From: Blautia sp.
GTDB taxonomy: Bacteria > Bacillota > Clostridia > Lachnospirales > Lachnospiraceae
Length of the DNA: 64,000 nucleotides
Assembly (NCBI GenBank): GCA_022769545.1
Contig: JALEJS010000002.1
Coordinates: 1-64,000 of the forward strand
Direction: 5' to 3'
Shown: piece after piece, positions 16,483-26,939 of the stretch
Position numbering within the stretch: the stretch's first letter is position 1
Layout: every line of letters starts with the position of its first letter
Program-made: the position numbers and the translations under genes
Notes under the pieces: model-generated
Database searches by the model: none
What the model was told of the DNA's origin: nothing
What the model saw: only the letters and a program-made list of their open reading frames with translations

Positions 16483-17382
16483 ATGAAAAAATTGTGTGCA
16501 TTGATCGGAAGAAACCGGAAACTGTTTTTCAGAGACAAAGGAATGCTGCTTTCGGCGCTTATTACACCGTTTATTCTGATTGTTCTGTATGCCACATTTC
16601 TGGCAAACGTGTACAAGGATTCCTTTCAGTCTGCGCTGCCGGAATTCATGGCAGTGAGCGAAAAGCTCGTGAATGGAACGGTGGCCGCACAGCTGGGAGC
16701 TGCCCTGCTTGCGGTGAGCTGTGTGACCGTAACGTTTTGTGTGAATCTGACGATGGTTCAGGACCGCTCGAACGGCTCCCGAAAGGATTTTGACGTGGCA
16801 CCGGTGAAAAAGCCTGTCATATATCTTGGATATTTTTTCTCTACCGTTCTGAATTCGCTGATGATAAATGTTCTGGCATTTGTTCTCTGCCTGATTTATG
16901 TGAGGATGATGGGGTGGTATATGAGTGGTGCCGATGTGGCTTTCGTATTTCTTGATATCGTCGTTCTTGTGCTGTTTGGCTCAGTCCTTTCAAGCGTTGT
17001 ATGCTATCCTCTGAAAACACAGGGACAGATGTCGGCAGTGGGGACCATAGTAAGTGCCGGCTATGGATTTATCTGCGGTGCATATATGCCGATCTCGAAT
17101 TTTTCGGAGGGTCTTCAGAAAGTCATGTCGTATCTGCCGAGTACATATGGGACTTCCATGCTGAAAAATCACATGCTTCGCGGCGTTTTTGAAGAGATGA
17201 AAGCGGCCGGTTTTCCGGATGAGGCAGTGACCGGTATTGCAGATTCTCTGGACTGCAATCCTGTCTTTCGCGGTCATGTGGTGGAGCCCGGACAGATGCT
17301 GCTGATTATGCTTGGAGCAGTGGTGCTGTTTGGAATGATTTATTTCGCTGTTTCGGCTGTTCCGGAAAAAGGCAGCAGATAA
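16483..17382 (+). CDS. ABC-2 type transporter permease
   Basis: A 299-residue permease with an N-terminal cytoplasmic helix (LIGRNRKLFFRDKGMLLSAL), a first membrane segment, an extracellular segment (about residues 45-65) and five further segments clustered from about residue 65 onward (SVVCYPLKTQGQMSAVGTIV is the loop before the penultimate group). This is the DrrB/ABC2_membrane layout. GGAGGG, 13 bp before the ATG, lies within the end of the ATPase gene. The pair probably exports a small hydrophobic compound. Confidence 0.85.
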   Translation: MKKLCALIGRNRKLFFRDKGMLLSALITPFILIVLYATFLANVYKDSFQSALPEFMAVSEKLVNGTVAAQLGAALLAVSCVTVTFCVNLTMVQDRSNGSRKDFDVAPVKKPVIYLGYFFSTVLNSLMINVLAFVLCLIYVRMMGWYMSGADVAFVFLDIVVLVLFGSVLSSVVCYPLKTQGQMSAVGTIVSAGYGFICGAYMPISNFSEGLQKVMSYLPSTYGTSMLKNHMLRGVFEEMKAAGFPDEAVTGIADSLDCNPVFRGHVVEPGQMLLIMLGAVVLFGMIYFAVSAVPEKGSR

Positions 17383-17563
17383 AGGTGTAATGAAGGATCA
17401 TAAATATGAATGACAATAATTAAGGGATATCATTGAAAATGACATATACGGAACAGAAAAAATGACATAAAAATGCAAAAAACGCAAAATATCAGGAAAA
17501 TCGATTGTTTTTGGAGGGAGAAATATGGTATGATTCTCTATGTATGAATAGATTTGTTTGATA

Positions 17564-17598
17564 TACAGTTGTCAATTTATGTTTCAAAAACAACTGTA
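17564..17598 (+). repeat. 9-bp inverted repeat in the leader of the GGDEF/EAL gene
   Basis: TACAGTTGT (17564-17572) and ACAACTGTA (17590-17598), 17 bp apart, lie 27 bp before the start at 17625. Upstream, TTGTTT and TATGAT (near 17505 and 17530) could form the promoter, which would place the repeat in the untranslated leader. It could be an operator or an RNA hairpin. The rest of 17383-17624 shows no gene. Confidence 0.5.
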
Positions 17599-17624
17599 GC
17601 AGAAAGAATAAGAGGAAACCGAGA

Positions 17625-20201
17625 ATGATATCTCAGAAACAGATTTTGATCGTTGAGGATAATGAGCTGAACCGGGCGATGCTGTGTGAAATCCTGTCTG
17701 ACGAATATCAGGTGCTTGAAGCAGAGAATGGTCAGGCGGCACTGGATGTTCTGAAACAGTATAAGGACAGTGTTGCCCTGATTTTGCTGGATGTCATGAT
17801 GCCGGTGATGGATGGGTATGCCTTTCTGGACCTGGTAAAGGCGGATGCTGAGCTGGCCCTGATTCCGGTTATCGTGATGACACAGAGCGGCAGTGAAGCC
17901 GATGAGGTGGCAGCTTTGGCACACGGGGCGACGGACTTTGTGCCAAAACCATACCGGCCCCGGGTGATCCTGCACCGGATCGCCAGCATCATCAAGCTGC
18001 GGGAGACGGCTGCGATGGTCAATCTTCTTCAGTATGATCGTCTTACCGGATTGTATACGAGAGAATTCTTTTACCAGAAGGTGCGGGAACGGCTGCAGAA
18101 AGAGCCGGAGAAGGAATACACCATCATCTGTACCAATATTGAAAACTTTAAGCTGTACAACGACAACTTTGGAATTCCGGCCGGGGATGCCCTTTTGAAA
18201 AAAATGGCCCACTGGCTTTTGCAGAGCAGCGGCCCGCATGCAATCTGCGGACGTTTCAATGCGGACCGGTTTCTCTGTCTGCAGGAACGTGAACAGGAAA
18301 GAAAAGACAGAAGTGTTATTGCGGAAAACGATACACCCCTGATCAAAAATGTAATCATGAAATGGGGAATTTACGACATTGTTGACCGCAGCGTGTCGGT
18401 GGAGCAGATGTGCGACCGGGCTCTGCTGGCTGTGGACAGCATCCGGGGACAGTATAACCGGCATTTTGCTCTGTATGACGATGCACTTCGTGCAAAAATG
18501 CTTCGGGAGAAGGCCATTACAGATACCATGGAAGCTGCATTGGCGGAAGGACAGTTTACCGTATTTTTTCAGCCCAAATACAGCCTGAAAGAGGAGTGTA
18601 TGGCGGGGGCAGAGGCACTGGTACGCTGGATTCATCCAAAGTGGGGATTCATGTCTCCGGGAGAATTTATCCCGCTGTTTGAGAAAAACGGGTTTATTCC
18701 AAACCTGGATCGCTATATCTGGGAACGGGTATGTGAGAAGCTGCGTGAGTGGAAGGAAAAGGGGTATCCCCTTCTGCCGGTATCGGTCAATGTATCCCGG
18801 GCAGATGTTTACCAGATCGATCTGGTGGAAACACTTGGCAGGCTCGTCCGGAAGTATGAAATCGATCCCTCCTGTCTGCATCTGGAAATCACGGAGAGCG
18901 CCTATGCGGAAAATCCGGGTGAGATCATCAGCACGGTAAATCAGCTGCGGAAACTGGGATTCATTATTGAGATGGATGATTTTGGCAGTGGTTATTCCTC
19001 TCTGAATATGCTGAACCAGATGAAAATGGATATTCTGAAGCTGGATATGAAATTTGTCCAGAATGAGATGGCAAAATCAGCAGATCAGAGTATACTGAAT
19101 TATATCATCGGTATGTCCCACGGAATGGGACTGAGTGTGGTAGCGGAAGGCGTGGAGACGCGGGAACAGCTGGACCGTCTGCGGGATATTGCGTGTGATT
19201 ATGTCCAGGGGTATTATTTTGCAAAGCCCATGCCGGCTGAAGAATATGAAGAACTGCTGAAACGGCAGTTCCACCGGAACCGGGGGTCAGTCGGTAAGCC
19301 GGAAACACTGAAGGAGAGAAAAAACGAAAGAGTTCTTCTGATGGTGGAGGAGGATGAGAGCTACAGAGCGCTTGTCCGCAGTACTTTTGAGGAAAAGTAT
19401 CGGGTTCTGGAAGCCTGTGATGTGGAACATGCACTTTCGTTTCTGGAAGAAGGAGAAGAGAATGCGGTGATTGCCGTGCTTCTGAGCCTGACACTTCCGG
19501 AGGATGGGGCAGCAGCGTTTCTGAAAGTTTTGCGCCAGAATCCGGTGTTCTGGCATGTCCCGGTTCTGGCAACCATACCTGAAGCCCATTCATTGAAAGA
19601 ATTGCCGCTTGCATTGGAGACGGAGGATTTCGTCTGTAAATGCCATCCGCAGCGGGATCTGCTGAGGCGTGTGGAACGGCTGATGGAGCTCTCGGAGTCT
19701 TATGAACGGGAGATTGTTTTAAAAGATGAGGCAAACCGGGATTTTCTGACCGGGCTTTTTAACCGGCGGGGACTTCAGGCTGCTGTCGATTCCATTCGGA
19801 AGGAAGATCTGCCTCTTGCACTTTGCCTTTTTGATCTGGATGACTTAAAAAGGATCAATGATCTTCAGGGGCACGATGAGGGAGACCGGCTGATCCAGTC
19901 CTTTGCAGATCTTTTGAAACAGCAGACCAGGGAACAGGATATCCTCTGCCGTTACGGAGGCGATGAGTTTCTGATTATCCTGAAGCGCATGAACAGCAGA
20001 GAGGCTGCAGTGAAACGGGCAACCGATATCTGCAGTCTGTTTCAGACCTCCTGCTCAGCGGGTATTGTTTTCTGCACAGAGGTGAAGGATAAATTCTCAT
20101 ATCTGCTTCAGTGTGCCGATCAGGCCCTGTATCATGCAAAAAGAGAAAAGAAGGGTGCCTGCTGTCTCTGGGAACGGGATAAGATTATTGAATTGCAGTG
20201 A
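17625..20201 (+). CDS. REC-GGDEF-EAL-REC-GGDEF cyclic-di-GMP signalling protein
   Basis: A soluble 858-residue protein with five domains. REC1 (about 5-125) has phospho-acceptor Asp56 in [16 protein letters not shown]1 (about 135-285) is degenerate: GRFNADRF replaces the active site. EAL (about 300-555) is complete in key motifs ([24 protein letters not shown]). REC2 (about 575-690) has [10 protein letters not shown], with Ser in place of the phospho-Asp. GGDEF2 (about 700-850) has an intact YGGDEF. It could both make and break c-di-GMP, with one phosphorylatable input. Ribosome site AGAGGAAACCGAG. It heads a cluster with the hybrid kinase that follows. Confidence 0.9.
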   Translation: MISQKQILIVEDNELNRAMLCEILSDEYQVLEAENGQAALDVLKQYKDSVALILLDVMMPVMDGYAFLDLVKADAELALIPVIVMTQSGSEADEVAALAHGATDFVPKPYRPRVILHRIASIIKLRETAAMVNLLQYDRLTGLYTREFFYQKVRERLQKEPEKEYTIICTNIENFKLYNDNFGIPAGDALLKKMAHWLLQSSGPHAICGRFNADRFLCLQEREQERKDRSVIAENDTPLIKNVIMKWGIYDIVDRSVSVEQMCDRALLAVDSIRGQYNRHFALYDDALRAKMLREKAITDTMEAALAEGQFTVFFQPKYSLKEECMAGAEALVRWIHPKWGFMSPGEFIPLFEKNGFIPNLDRYIWERVCEKLREWKEKGYPLLPVSVNVSRADVYQIDLVETLGRLVRKYEIDPSCLHLEITESAYAENPGEIISTVNQLRKLGFIIEMDDFGSGYSSLNMLNQMKMDILKLDMKFVQNEMAKSADQSILNYIIGMSHGMGLSVVAEGVETREQLDRLRDIACDYVQGYYFAKPMPAEEYEELLKRQFHRNRGSVGKPETLKERKNERVLLMVEEDESYRALVRSTFEEKYRVLEACDVEHALSFLEEGEENAVIAVLLSLTLPEDGAAAFLKVLRQNPVFWHVPVLATIPEAHSLKELPLALETEDFVCKCHPQRDLLRRVERLMELSESYEREIVLKDEANRDFLTGLFNRRGLQAAVDSIRKEDLPLALCLFDLDDLKRINDLQGHDEGDRLIQSFADLLKQQTREQDILCRYGGDEFLIILKRMNSREAAVKRATDICSLFQTSCSAGIVFCTEVKDKFSYLLQCADQALYHAKREKKGACCLWERDKIIELQ

Positions 20202-20226
20202 CAGGAAGACTGTCAGAGAGGAAAAT

Positions 20227-22851
20227 GTGAAAATGCATCGAAAGAAAAAATTCAGGAAATATTTTGTGCCCATTATTCTGGCACTCTTATTGGCTGCTTC
20301 CCTTGTGTGCGGGATTTTCTTCATTCGGTCTTTTATGATGCAGCAGACGATTCAGGAGCGTTCTTCTCAGCTGGAAGAAATGCTCTTGCAGGTTCGGGTC
20401 AATCTGGAATACGGTCTGGAAACGCACTGGAATGTCCTGACGGAGATTGAAGCTGCCATACGGGGACAGAATTATGAGGATGAACAGGCGCTGACGGATG
20501 GTATTGCGCAGATGGAGAGGGTTTTCCGTACGGATCTTTTCGGATGCCGCGTGATGCTGCTGGAGTCGATGGGCACAGCATATCTGCGGGATGGTGCTGT
20601 GGGAATCTGGGATGATGTCAACCGCCTGTCTGACGGGGAAACCCGCCATACGTTCATCTCGGATACCAGAAATGTATCAGGAACGTTTCTCGTTTTTTCG
20701 CAGAAACTGCAGATTCCGGCTTCGGTCGGCGAAAAAGGTGCCCGGTTTACACATCTGCTTCTATTAAAAGATGTCGATACGCTGAAAAAATATTACACGA
20801 CAGAGTCTTATGGCGGACAGATGGCCACATATATCATTAAGGAGAATGGCACGCTGGCATATTATGACGCAAATGAGGACGATGTGATTGGCGCCAGAAA
20901 TATTTTCAAGGCTTTGAAAGAAGTCACGTACATAGGAAAACTGAGCTTTGACGCGGTCATGGAACAGCTGGATACGCAGGGGATCTCTGCCGCAAATATT
21001 CTGCTGGACGGTAAAGAATATTACTACTGTCTGACTTCGCTGGAAGCGTATGATATGACTCTGATGCTGCTGATTCCGGCAGAACATGTGGCAGTCAATA
21101 CCATGAATATGATGAATTCGACGCTCCGTGTGGTAATTATTGTCATGTCTGTTCTTGTCGTTACGCTGCTGCTGGCATTCCTCAGTTTCATGAAGATCCA
21201 GCAGAGCAGCAAGATGGTGAAGATGGAGCAGAAAAACAACAAAGAGCTGAACCGGCTCAGAATTGCTGCCGAAGATGCTCTGAGTGTTGCTGAGGCGGCA
21301 AACAAATCCAAAAGTACCTTTCTGTCCAATATGTCACACGATATCCGTACGCCGATGAATGCGGTGATCGGATTTGCCACGCTTGCTCTGGCCAATGTGG
21401 ATAATACGGAGAAAGTGAAGGATTATCTGTCGAAGATTCTGTCCTCCAGCAATCATCTTCTGAGCCTGATCAATGATATCCTTGACATGAGCCGGATTGA
21501 GAGCGGAAAAATCATTCTTGAGGAGACGGAAGTGAATCTGTCGGATATCCTTCATGATATCAAAACGATTATCGGTGGTCAGATTCATGCCAAACAGCTG
21601 GAACTGTATATGGACGTTATGGATGTGACGGATGAAGATGTGTATTGTGATAAGACCAGATTGAATCAGGTTCTTCTGAATCTTCTTTCCAACGCCATTA
21701 AATTCACTCTGCCCGGCGGTACCGTGTCGGTGCGTGTGGCACAGATTCACAATGCTCCGGAAGGAAAAGGACTGTATGAAATCCGGGTAAAGGATACCGG
21801 TATCGGAATGAGCCAGGAATTTTCCCGGCGAATATTTGAACCTTTTGAGCGGGAACGCACCTCCACAGTCAGCAGAATTCAGGGAACCGGCCTTGGAATG
21901 GCGATTTCCAAGAATATTATTGACATGATGGGCGGTACGATTGAGGTTCACTCGGAGAAAGGGAAGGGTACGGAGTTTGTCATCCGTCTGGAGCTGCGGC
22001 TTCAGTCGGAGCGGCGTAGTGTGGAAAAGATCAAGGAGCTGGAAGGGCTGAAGGCTCTGGTGGTGGATGATGATTTTTATACCTGTGACAGTGTGACAAA
22101 AATGCTGGTTCAGGTTGGAATGCGTGCAGAGTGGACAATGTTCGGTAAGGAGGCAGTTCTTCGTGCCAGACAATCCATGGAAATGAATGATGCGTTCCAT
22201 GCCTATATCATCGACTGGCGTCTGCCTGACATGAACGGGATCGAGGTTGCAAGAAGGATCCGGAGTCTCGGGGATGATACACCGATTATCATTCTCACTG
22301 CCTATGACTGGGAAGAAATCGAGGCTGAGGCAAGAGCGGCCGGTGTAACGGCGTTCTGTTCAAAACCAATGTTTATGTCGGATCTGAGGGAGTCTTTGCT
22401 GACTGCTCTGGGACGGCAGAAAGGAAATTCAGGACATGTTCTGCCGGATATTTGCGGAGCAGCCGACTTCAGCGGAAAGAAGCTTCTGCTTGTGGAAGAC
22501 AATGAGCTGAACCGGGAGATTGCGCTGGAGCTTCTGGGAGAATACGGGTTCAATATGGATACTGCGGAGAATGGAGCCGTGGCAGTGGATAAGATTGCGG
22601 CGGCTGCGCCGGGAGATTATGACCTGATTCTCATGGATATTCAGATGCCGGTCATGGACGGATATGAGGCAACCAGGCGGATCCGTGCGTTAAAGAATCC
22701 GGCACTTGCCTCCATCCCCATTCTGGCGATGACTGCCAACGCTTTTGAAGATGATCGCAAAGCAGCAAAAAGATGCGGCATGAACGGTTTCCTGTCAAAA
22801 CCAATCAATCTTGAGGAAGTCATCCAGACACTGAGAAGTGTTTTGCTATGA
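20227..22851 (+). CDS. Hybrid sensor histidine kinase with two receiver domains
   Basis: About 874 residues. A membrane helix ([20 protein letters not shown]), an extracellular sensor of about 265 residues and a second helix ([18 protein letters not shown]) precede HisKA ([20 protein letters not shown], His near 371) and HATPase ([32 protein letters not shown]). Two receivers follow: REC1 with [12 protein letters not shown] and REC2 with [16 protein letters not shown] 20227 follows AGAGAGG at 5 bp; ATG 20233 is the alternative, and an upstream ATG at 20113 lies inside the previous gene. It probably phosphorylates REC1 of the protein upstream (inference from position). Confidence 0.9.
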   Translation: MKMHRKKKFRKYFVPIILALLLAASLVCGIFFIRSFMMQQTIQERSSQLEEMLLQVRVNLEYGLETHWNVLTEIEAAIRGQNYEDEQALTDGIAQMERVFRTDLFGCRVMLLESMGTAYLRDGAVGIWDDVNRLSDGETRHTFISDTRNVSGTFLVFSQKLQIPASVGEKGARFTHLLLLKDVDTLKKYYTTESYGGQMATYIIKENGTLAYYDANEDDVIGARNIFKALKEVTYIGKLSFDAVMEQLDTQGISAANILLDGKEYYYCLTSLEAYDMTLMLLIPAEHVAVNTMNMMNSTLRVVIIVMSVLVVTLLLAFLSFMKIQQSSKMVKMEQKNNKELNRLRIAAEDALSVAEAANKSKSTFLSNMSHDIRTPMNAVIGFATLALANVDNTEKVKDYLSKILSSSNHLLSLINDILDMSRIESGKIILEETEVNLSDILHDIKTIIGGQIHAKQLELYMDVMDVTDEDVYCDKTRLNQVLLNLLSNAIKFTLPGGTVSVRVAQIHNAPEGKGLYEIRVKDTGIGMSQEFSRRIFEPFERERTSTVSRIQGTGLGMAISKNIIDMMGGTIEVHSEKGKGTEFVIRLELRLQSERRSVEKIKELEGLKALVVDDDFYTCDSVTKMLVQVGMRAEWTMFGKEAVLRARQSMEMNDAFHAYIIDWRLPDMNGIEVARRIRSLGDDTPIIILTAYDWEEIEAEARAAGVTAFCSKPMFMSDLRESLLTALGRQKGNSGHVLPDICGAADFSGKKLLLVEDNELNREIALELLGEYGFNMDTAENGAVAVDKIAAAAPGDYDLILMDIQMPVMDGYEATRRIRALKNPALASIPILAMTANAFEDDRKAAKRCGMNGFLSKPINLEEVIQTLRSVLL

Positions 22852-22873
22852 TGATGGATGAGGAGAGGATATT

Positions 22874-23434
22874 ATGGAATATTACAAACAGATCAAACTG
22901 AAAAACGGTATGGAATGCTGCCTGAGAAACGGAACGGAAAGTGACGGGGAAATTGTGTTCGAGAATTTTAATCTGACGCATGCCCAGACCGATTACCTGC
23001 TTTCCTATCCGGATGAAAATACGTTTGATGCAGTGCAGGAAAGCCACTTTTTAAAAGAGAAAGCAGAAAGTGAAAATGAGATTGAGATCATTGCTGTGGT
23101 GAACGGGAAAGTCGCAGGAACAGCCGGGATTGAGGCAGTGGGTACTAAGGACAAGCTTCGCCATCGCGCCGAATTCGGGATCAGCATCGACAAAGCCTTC
23201 TGGGGTCTGGGGATTGGCCGTGCACTGATGGAAGCGTGTATCGAATGTGCACGTGCAGCCGGCTATGTGCAGCTTGAGCTGAATGTGGTGGCGGAAAATG
23301 AACGCGCCCTGGCCATGTATCAGAAGGCGGGCTTTGTGGAATACGGGAGAAATCCCAAAGGATTCCGTTCCCGTGTGACAGGGTTCCAGGAAGTGGTATA
23401 CATGAGACTGGAACTGCAGGAAGGATCAGAATAA
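22874..23434 (+). CDS. GNAT-family N-acetyltransferase
   Basis: A 186-residue RimJ/RimL-like acetyltransferase. The acetyl-CoA motif is in FGISIDKAFWGLGIGRALME (G-L-G-I-G), followed by LELNVVAENERALAMYQKAG, the classical end of the GNAT fold. The ATG follows GAGGAGAGG and lies 22 bp after the kinase, so it may be in the same operon. It could modify a protein N-terminus, polyamine or antibiotic; the substrate is unknown. Confidence 0.88.
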   Translation: MEYYKQIKLKNGMECCLRNGTESDGEIVFENFNLTHAQTDYLLSYPDENTFDAVQESHFLKEKAESENEIEIIAVVNGKVAGTAGIEAVGTKDKLRHRAEFGISIDKAFWGLGIGRALMEACIECARAAGYVQLELNVVAENERALAMYQKAGFVEYGRNPKGFRSRVTGFQEVVYMRLELQEGSE

Positions 23435-23460
23435 ACTACATAAGAAGACCACTCCCTATG

Positions 23461-23502
23461 GCAGTGATTCCATGAAGGTTATGGAATCGCTGCTGTTTTT
23501 TT
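23461..23502 (+). terminator. Intrinsic terminator, plus strand
   Basis: GCAGTGATTCCAT (23461-23473) pairs with ATGGAATCGCTGC (23481-23493) with one G-T pair, followed by TGTTTTTTT. Its left arm and preceding 13 bp recur in inverted form at 23620-23646. Confidence 0.85.
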
Positions 23503-23596
23503 GTGTATGAGCGTGTCGGCTATGGGTATGAACGCAGATGAGCAGCAAAACAAGCTCATCTGCAGCCATATTCATAGACAACACGCGCATTATCGT

Positions 23597-23632
23597 AAAA
23601 ACAGAGATTCCACAAATTACATGGAATCTCTG
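23597..23632 (-). terminator. Intrinsic terminator, minus strand (MATE gene)
   Basis: On the minus strand CAGAGATTCCA, 9-nt loop, TGGAATCTCTG, then TTTTT. It lies just after the stop of the MATE gene at 23653 and is a close inverted relative of the plus-strand terminator at 23461. Confidence 0.8.
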
Positions 23633-23652
23633 CCATAGGGGGTGGTTTTTTT

Positions 23653-25008
23653 TTATACACTTTTTATTCGGTATTTTTTTTCGATATCCCGCATCACGAA
23701 TAGATAGGAAATACCGGTAAAGATGGCTGCCGCTGCCCATGCGGCCGGATCGCAAAAGCATGACAGTGGAAAACTGACGGCATGCATGGCAATGACTGCA
23801 ACGGTCAGACGTGCCAGAAGTTCTGAGACACCGCCCATCATCGGGAGAAATCCGTAACCGCAGCCCTGCATGGTGTTCCGGAAAACAAATATGGTACTCA
23901 GCGGAATATAAAACAGGACACACATATGAATATATGTTTCTGCCCAGGGCATTATGGCATTCATATCTGCATTTCCGGTGAAAAACAGACGGACAGCCGG
24001 CCGGAGCAGGAGACAGACAAGAATCGCGGAAGCAACGGAATAGATGCAGGAAATACAGAGGGCAGATTTTACCCCCTGCTTGATCCGGCGAATATCACCT
24101 TTTCCGAAATTCTGGCCGCTGTAGGCTGCCATTGTCTGACCCATGGCAATCATCCCCTGGTTAACCAGACTCTGCAGCTTACATGCGGCTGTGTAGGATG
24201 CCACCGCATTGGAACCAAACAGATTAATTGCAGACTGCATGATCATGGTACCGGATGCGGTGATGGCAAACTGCAAAGACATGGGAATTCCCATTGCCAT
24301 CTGCCGGCGGGTCTCCCAGCCATGCAATTTCCAGTGCTTCCTTTTGGGCGCGATGGCAGGGACGCGCATATAAATATAGAGCAGGCAGAGAACCGCGGAA
24401 GTTCCCTGTGAAAGGATTGTGGCAAGTCCGGCTCCCGCAACGCCCATCTGAAACCGGATGATAAACAGAAGATCCAGCATGACGTTGAGAATGGCCGAAA
24501 AAACCAGAAACATCAATGGAACCTGACTGTTTCCGACTGCGCGCAGGTAGGAGGAAAACAGGTTATATAAAATGGTTGTGACCAGTCCTCTGCTGATGAT
24601 CATGATATAAGTATACGAATCTTCCAGAATATTTGCAGGTGTATGCATCAGTTTCAGAAGCGGATGCATACACAGCATAAACAAGGCTGTCAATACAGCG
24701 GTACAGATCAGTGCCAGCAGGATTCCGTTGGCAACACTTCGTTTCACACCTTCCTCATCTCCCGCGCCGTAACGCTGCGAGACAAGAACGGAAAAACCGG
24801 ACGTAATTCCCTGGGCAAAACCAACGATCAGAAACATAATGGTTCCGGTGGCTCCGACCGCAGCAAGTGCATCAGGGCCGACAAATCGTCCCACGATGAT
24901 GGTGTCTACCATATTATAAAGCTGCTGGAATATATTTCCGATGACGAGCGGAAGTGTAAATTTCAGAATGACAGCCAGAGGCTTCCCGTTTGTCATATCT
25001 TTTTCCAT
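23653..25008 (-). CDS. MATE-family multidrug efflux transporter
   Basis: A 451-residue protein with 12 predicted membrane helices in two MatE repeats. The N-terminus KDMTNGKPLAVILKFTLPLV then IGNIFQQLYNMVDTIIVGRF is the typical DinF/NorM-like start seen in Clostridia. The second repeat begins near GIPMSLQFAITASGTMIMQS. Start ATG at 25008 follows GGGGAGATTTATTT on the minus strand. MATE proteins use Na+ or H+ gradients to expel cationic drugs. It stands alone with its own terminator. Region 25009-25284 contains no recognisable gene. Confidence 0.92.
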   Translation of the reverse strand: MEKDMTNGKPLAVILKFTLPLVIGNIFQQLYNMVDTIIVGRFVGPDALAAVGATGTIMFLIVGFAQGITSGFSVLVSQRYGAGDEEGVKRSVANGILLALICTAVLTALFMLCMHPLLKLMHTPANILEDSYTYIMIISRGLVTTILYNLFSSYLRAVGNSQVPLMFLVFSAILNVMLDLLFIIRFQMGVAGAGLATILSQGTSAVLCLLYIYMRVPAIAPKRKHWKLHGWETRRQMAMGIPMSLQFAITASGTMIMQSAINLFGSNAVASYTAACKLQSLVNQGMIAMGQTMAAYSGQNFGKGDIRRIKQGVKSALCISCIYSVASAILVCLLLRPAVRLFFTGNADMNAIMPWAETYIHMCVLFYIPLSTIFVFRNTMQGCGYGFLPMMGGVSELLARLTVAVIAMHAVSFPLSCFCDPAAWAAAAIFTGISYLFVMRDIEKKYRIKSV

Positions 25009-25284
25009 AAATAAATCTCCCCTTTTATTAGAATAGCATCATTTGCCGGGCAACTCATCTGATATCAGGTGCAGAACATATGTCTGAAACCACACCACAT
25101 ATGAAATGGAGTTGGTTGATCCCGGCCGGATTTTGGCCGACTGCTATTTTAGCACAGAAAATGGGATGTGTCACATCAAATTTGTGATTCGGGGAAAAAA
25201 TCAGAAACAGTGTTGAAAAATAGAGACCGGATTGTTGGAATTCTGAGAATGTACAAGATTTGGTTGTTGAGAAAAGACAACGCA

Positions 25285-25560
25285 ATGAGTAGAGTACAGT
25301 TAAAAGAAGCGGGAGGAACATATGAGGGTGTGGGGAAAAACGGGGACAGGATCGGAAACTTCGGCGGAGCGGATGTGGATATGGTATTCCAGAGCTCTAA
25401 GGCAGAACGGAAGGAGTATATCCTGGATGTTATTGCAAAATCCAAAGGTCACGGCGGGTTTGCTTTCGGAACAGGCAACTCCATACCTTCTTATGTTCCG
25501 ACGGAGGGATATCTGAACATGATTGAGATTATTCGGGAATACCGGGGAGACTTTAAATAA
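25285..25560 (+). pseudogene. URO-D family (corrinoid methyltransferase-type) C-terminal fragment
   Basis: From about 25342 the frame reads GDRIGNFGGADVDMVFQ and later GHGGFAFGTGNSIPSYVPTE then GYLNMIEIIREYRGDF. This is the C-terminal end of uroporphyrinogen-decarboxylase-like methyltransferases of the MtaA/MtbA kind, which normally have about 330-400 residues. Only about 70 matching residues remain. Upstream the frame stays open to 25168 with no similarity I recognise. With the ASKHA fragment at 26714-26896 it appears to be a relic of a corrinoid-dependent methyl-transfer locus. Confidence 0.65.
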
Positions 25561-25742
25561 TATGACCGTTTTTATGCAGAATACAAAGAAAATATCAAAT
25601 AAAGAAGTTGTTTTTGTATGAAAATGTGATAGCATTGTTATATAAGGTTACTGGGAAAATCGTGCATTTTTTTCGAGAGTAAAATATTTTGATTTGAAAA
25701 AAATGTATCGAAAAACAATAAGGTGAAATGGAGTATAAAATT

Positions 25743-26429
25743 ATGAAACGTTCAGAAATCAATGCAGCATTAAAAGAAATGGAACAGATGATTAAGGATT
25801 ACCGTTTTTCGCTTCCGCCATTCTGTGATTTTACACCGGAAGAATGGCAGGAAAAAGGTCATGATTATGACGAAGTCCGTGACAATATGCTTGGCTGGGA
25901 TATCACGGATTACGGTCAGGGAGACTTCAATAAGGTTGGATTTTCTCTCATTACCATTCGCAACGGCAATCTGAAGATGAAGGACAAATATACAAAATCC
26001 TATGCAGAGAAGCTTCTGTACCTGAAAGAAGGGCAGTATTCTCCAATGCACTTTCACTGGAGCAAAATGGAAGATATCATTAACCGCGGAGGCGGAAATC
26101 TTCTGATCCGTGTCTATAATTCCACACCGGAGGAAGATCTGGATAAGGTCAATGATGTACATGTACATCTGGACGGAAGAGAAATGGTCGTTCCGGCCGG
26201 AACACAGGTGAAGCTTAAACCTGGTGAGAGTATCAGTATCTATCCCTATATGTACCACGATTTTGAGATCGAAGAAGGTACCGGTCCGGTACTCATCGGT
26301 GAAGTAAGTCAGTGCAACGACGACAATACAGATAACCGTTTTTACAAAAATGTAGGACGATTCCCCACAATTGAGGAAGATGAAGCACCATATCGTCTGC
26401 TCTGCAACGAGTATCCAAAAGCGAAATAA
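25743..26429 (+). CDS. D-lyxose ketol-isomerase (cupin)
   Basis: A 228-residue cupin. MHFHWSKMEDIINRGGGNLL carries the His-x-His metal site and a Glu; VPAGTQVKLKPGESISIYPY and MYHDFEIEEG complete the second cupin motif with a further His. The whole matches the D-lyxose isomerase family (YdaE type), which interconverts D-lyxose and D-xylulose. ATG 25743 gives the family's usual start MKRSEIN; ATG 25728 would add five residues. It sits alone between two degraded corrinoid-system genes with no other pentose gene nearby. Confidence 0.88.
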   Translation: MKRSEINAALKEMEQMIKDYRFSLPPFCDFTPEEWQEKGHDYDEVRDNMLGWDITDYGQGDFNKVGFSLITIRNGNLKMKDKYTKSYAEKLLYLKEGQYSPMHFHWSKMEDIINRGGGNLLIRVYNSTPEEDLDKVNDVHVHLDGREMVVPAGTQVKLKPGESISIYPYMYHDFEIEEGTGPVLIGEVSQCNDDNTDNRFYKNVGRFPTIEEDEAPYRLLCNEYPKAK

Positions 26430-26713
26430 TAATCTGCTGTTTATTCTGGCAGAAAAGAATTACCGGATATCCAAGGAGGTCATTGAGAAGCGCTTTCTCT
26501 TTTTCATATGGATGGGACTTCTTATTGACATGTGGAGGTGCTTTATATATCTGGATGGATTCGTTGATCCTGGACTGCTGATACAGCTTGTTGTGGTTCA
26601 TGACGAACTGGTTTTTGCTGTCGGTGACGAGACCGGAGCATATATAGTACGGCAGCTGGCTGATGTAGGTTACCTTTGAGGGTTCGAACACAGGAAGAGA
26701 TCCGGCTTCTTCG

Positions 26714-26896
26714 TACATTTCCGGAATGCTGACGGTGGGAAACAGCTCCCTGGCCGGTGCGGTCAGATATCTGAAAGATCCGGAGGGTGAGGCGGCACTC
26801 AGACATATTGTTCATGTTTCTTCCGAGGTAAATCTTTCCGCGGATAAAAATTTCAATGAATTTTACATGGATTATATGATGTTTGAAGAAGAATAA
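26714..26896 (+). pseudogene. ASKHA/RamA-type corrinoid reductive activase, C-terminal fragment
   Basis: The frame reads VGNSSLAGAVRYLKDPEGEA, then VSSEVNLSADKNFNEFYMDY and MMFEEE before the TAA at 26894. This matches the end of DUF4445-type activases that re-reduce corrinoid proteins; the full family exceeds 500 residues. Everything before about 26714 is lost. The preceding 26430-26713 interval has no recognisable plus-strand gene; a minus-strand frame there is discussed under rejected items. Confidence 0.6.
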
Positions 26897-26903
26897 AAAA
26901 ATA

Positions 26904-26933
26904 TTGACATTGCTGTGGAGGTTGTGGTATAAA
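26904..26933 (+). promoter_or_regulatory. Sigma-A promoter of the trpB transcript
   Basis: TTGACA (26904-26909), 18 bp, TATAAA (26928-26933). Transcription would start near 26940 and run into the T-box leader. Confidence 0.8.
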
Positions 26934-26939
26934 TAATTT

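Noticed and set aside
17577-18881. 434-residue minus-strand open frame
   Set aside because: It lies opposite the REC-GGDEF-EAL protein, whose motifs are unmistakable.
23926-24411. 161-residue plus-strand open frame inside the MATE gene
   Set aside because: It is antisense to conserved MatE helices and has no ribosome site.
26293-26718. 141-residue minus-strand frame with coding-like composition (QLPYYICSGLVTDSKNQFVM)
   Set aside because: Its last third overlaps the D-lyxose isomerase gene antisense and I recognise no family. It might be another gene fragment covering about 26440-26718, but I cannot support a call.
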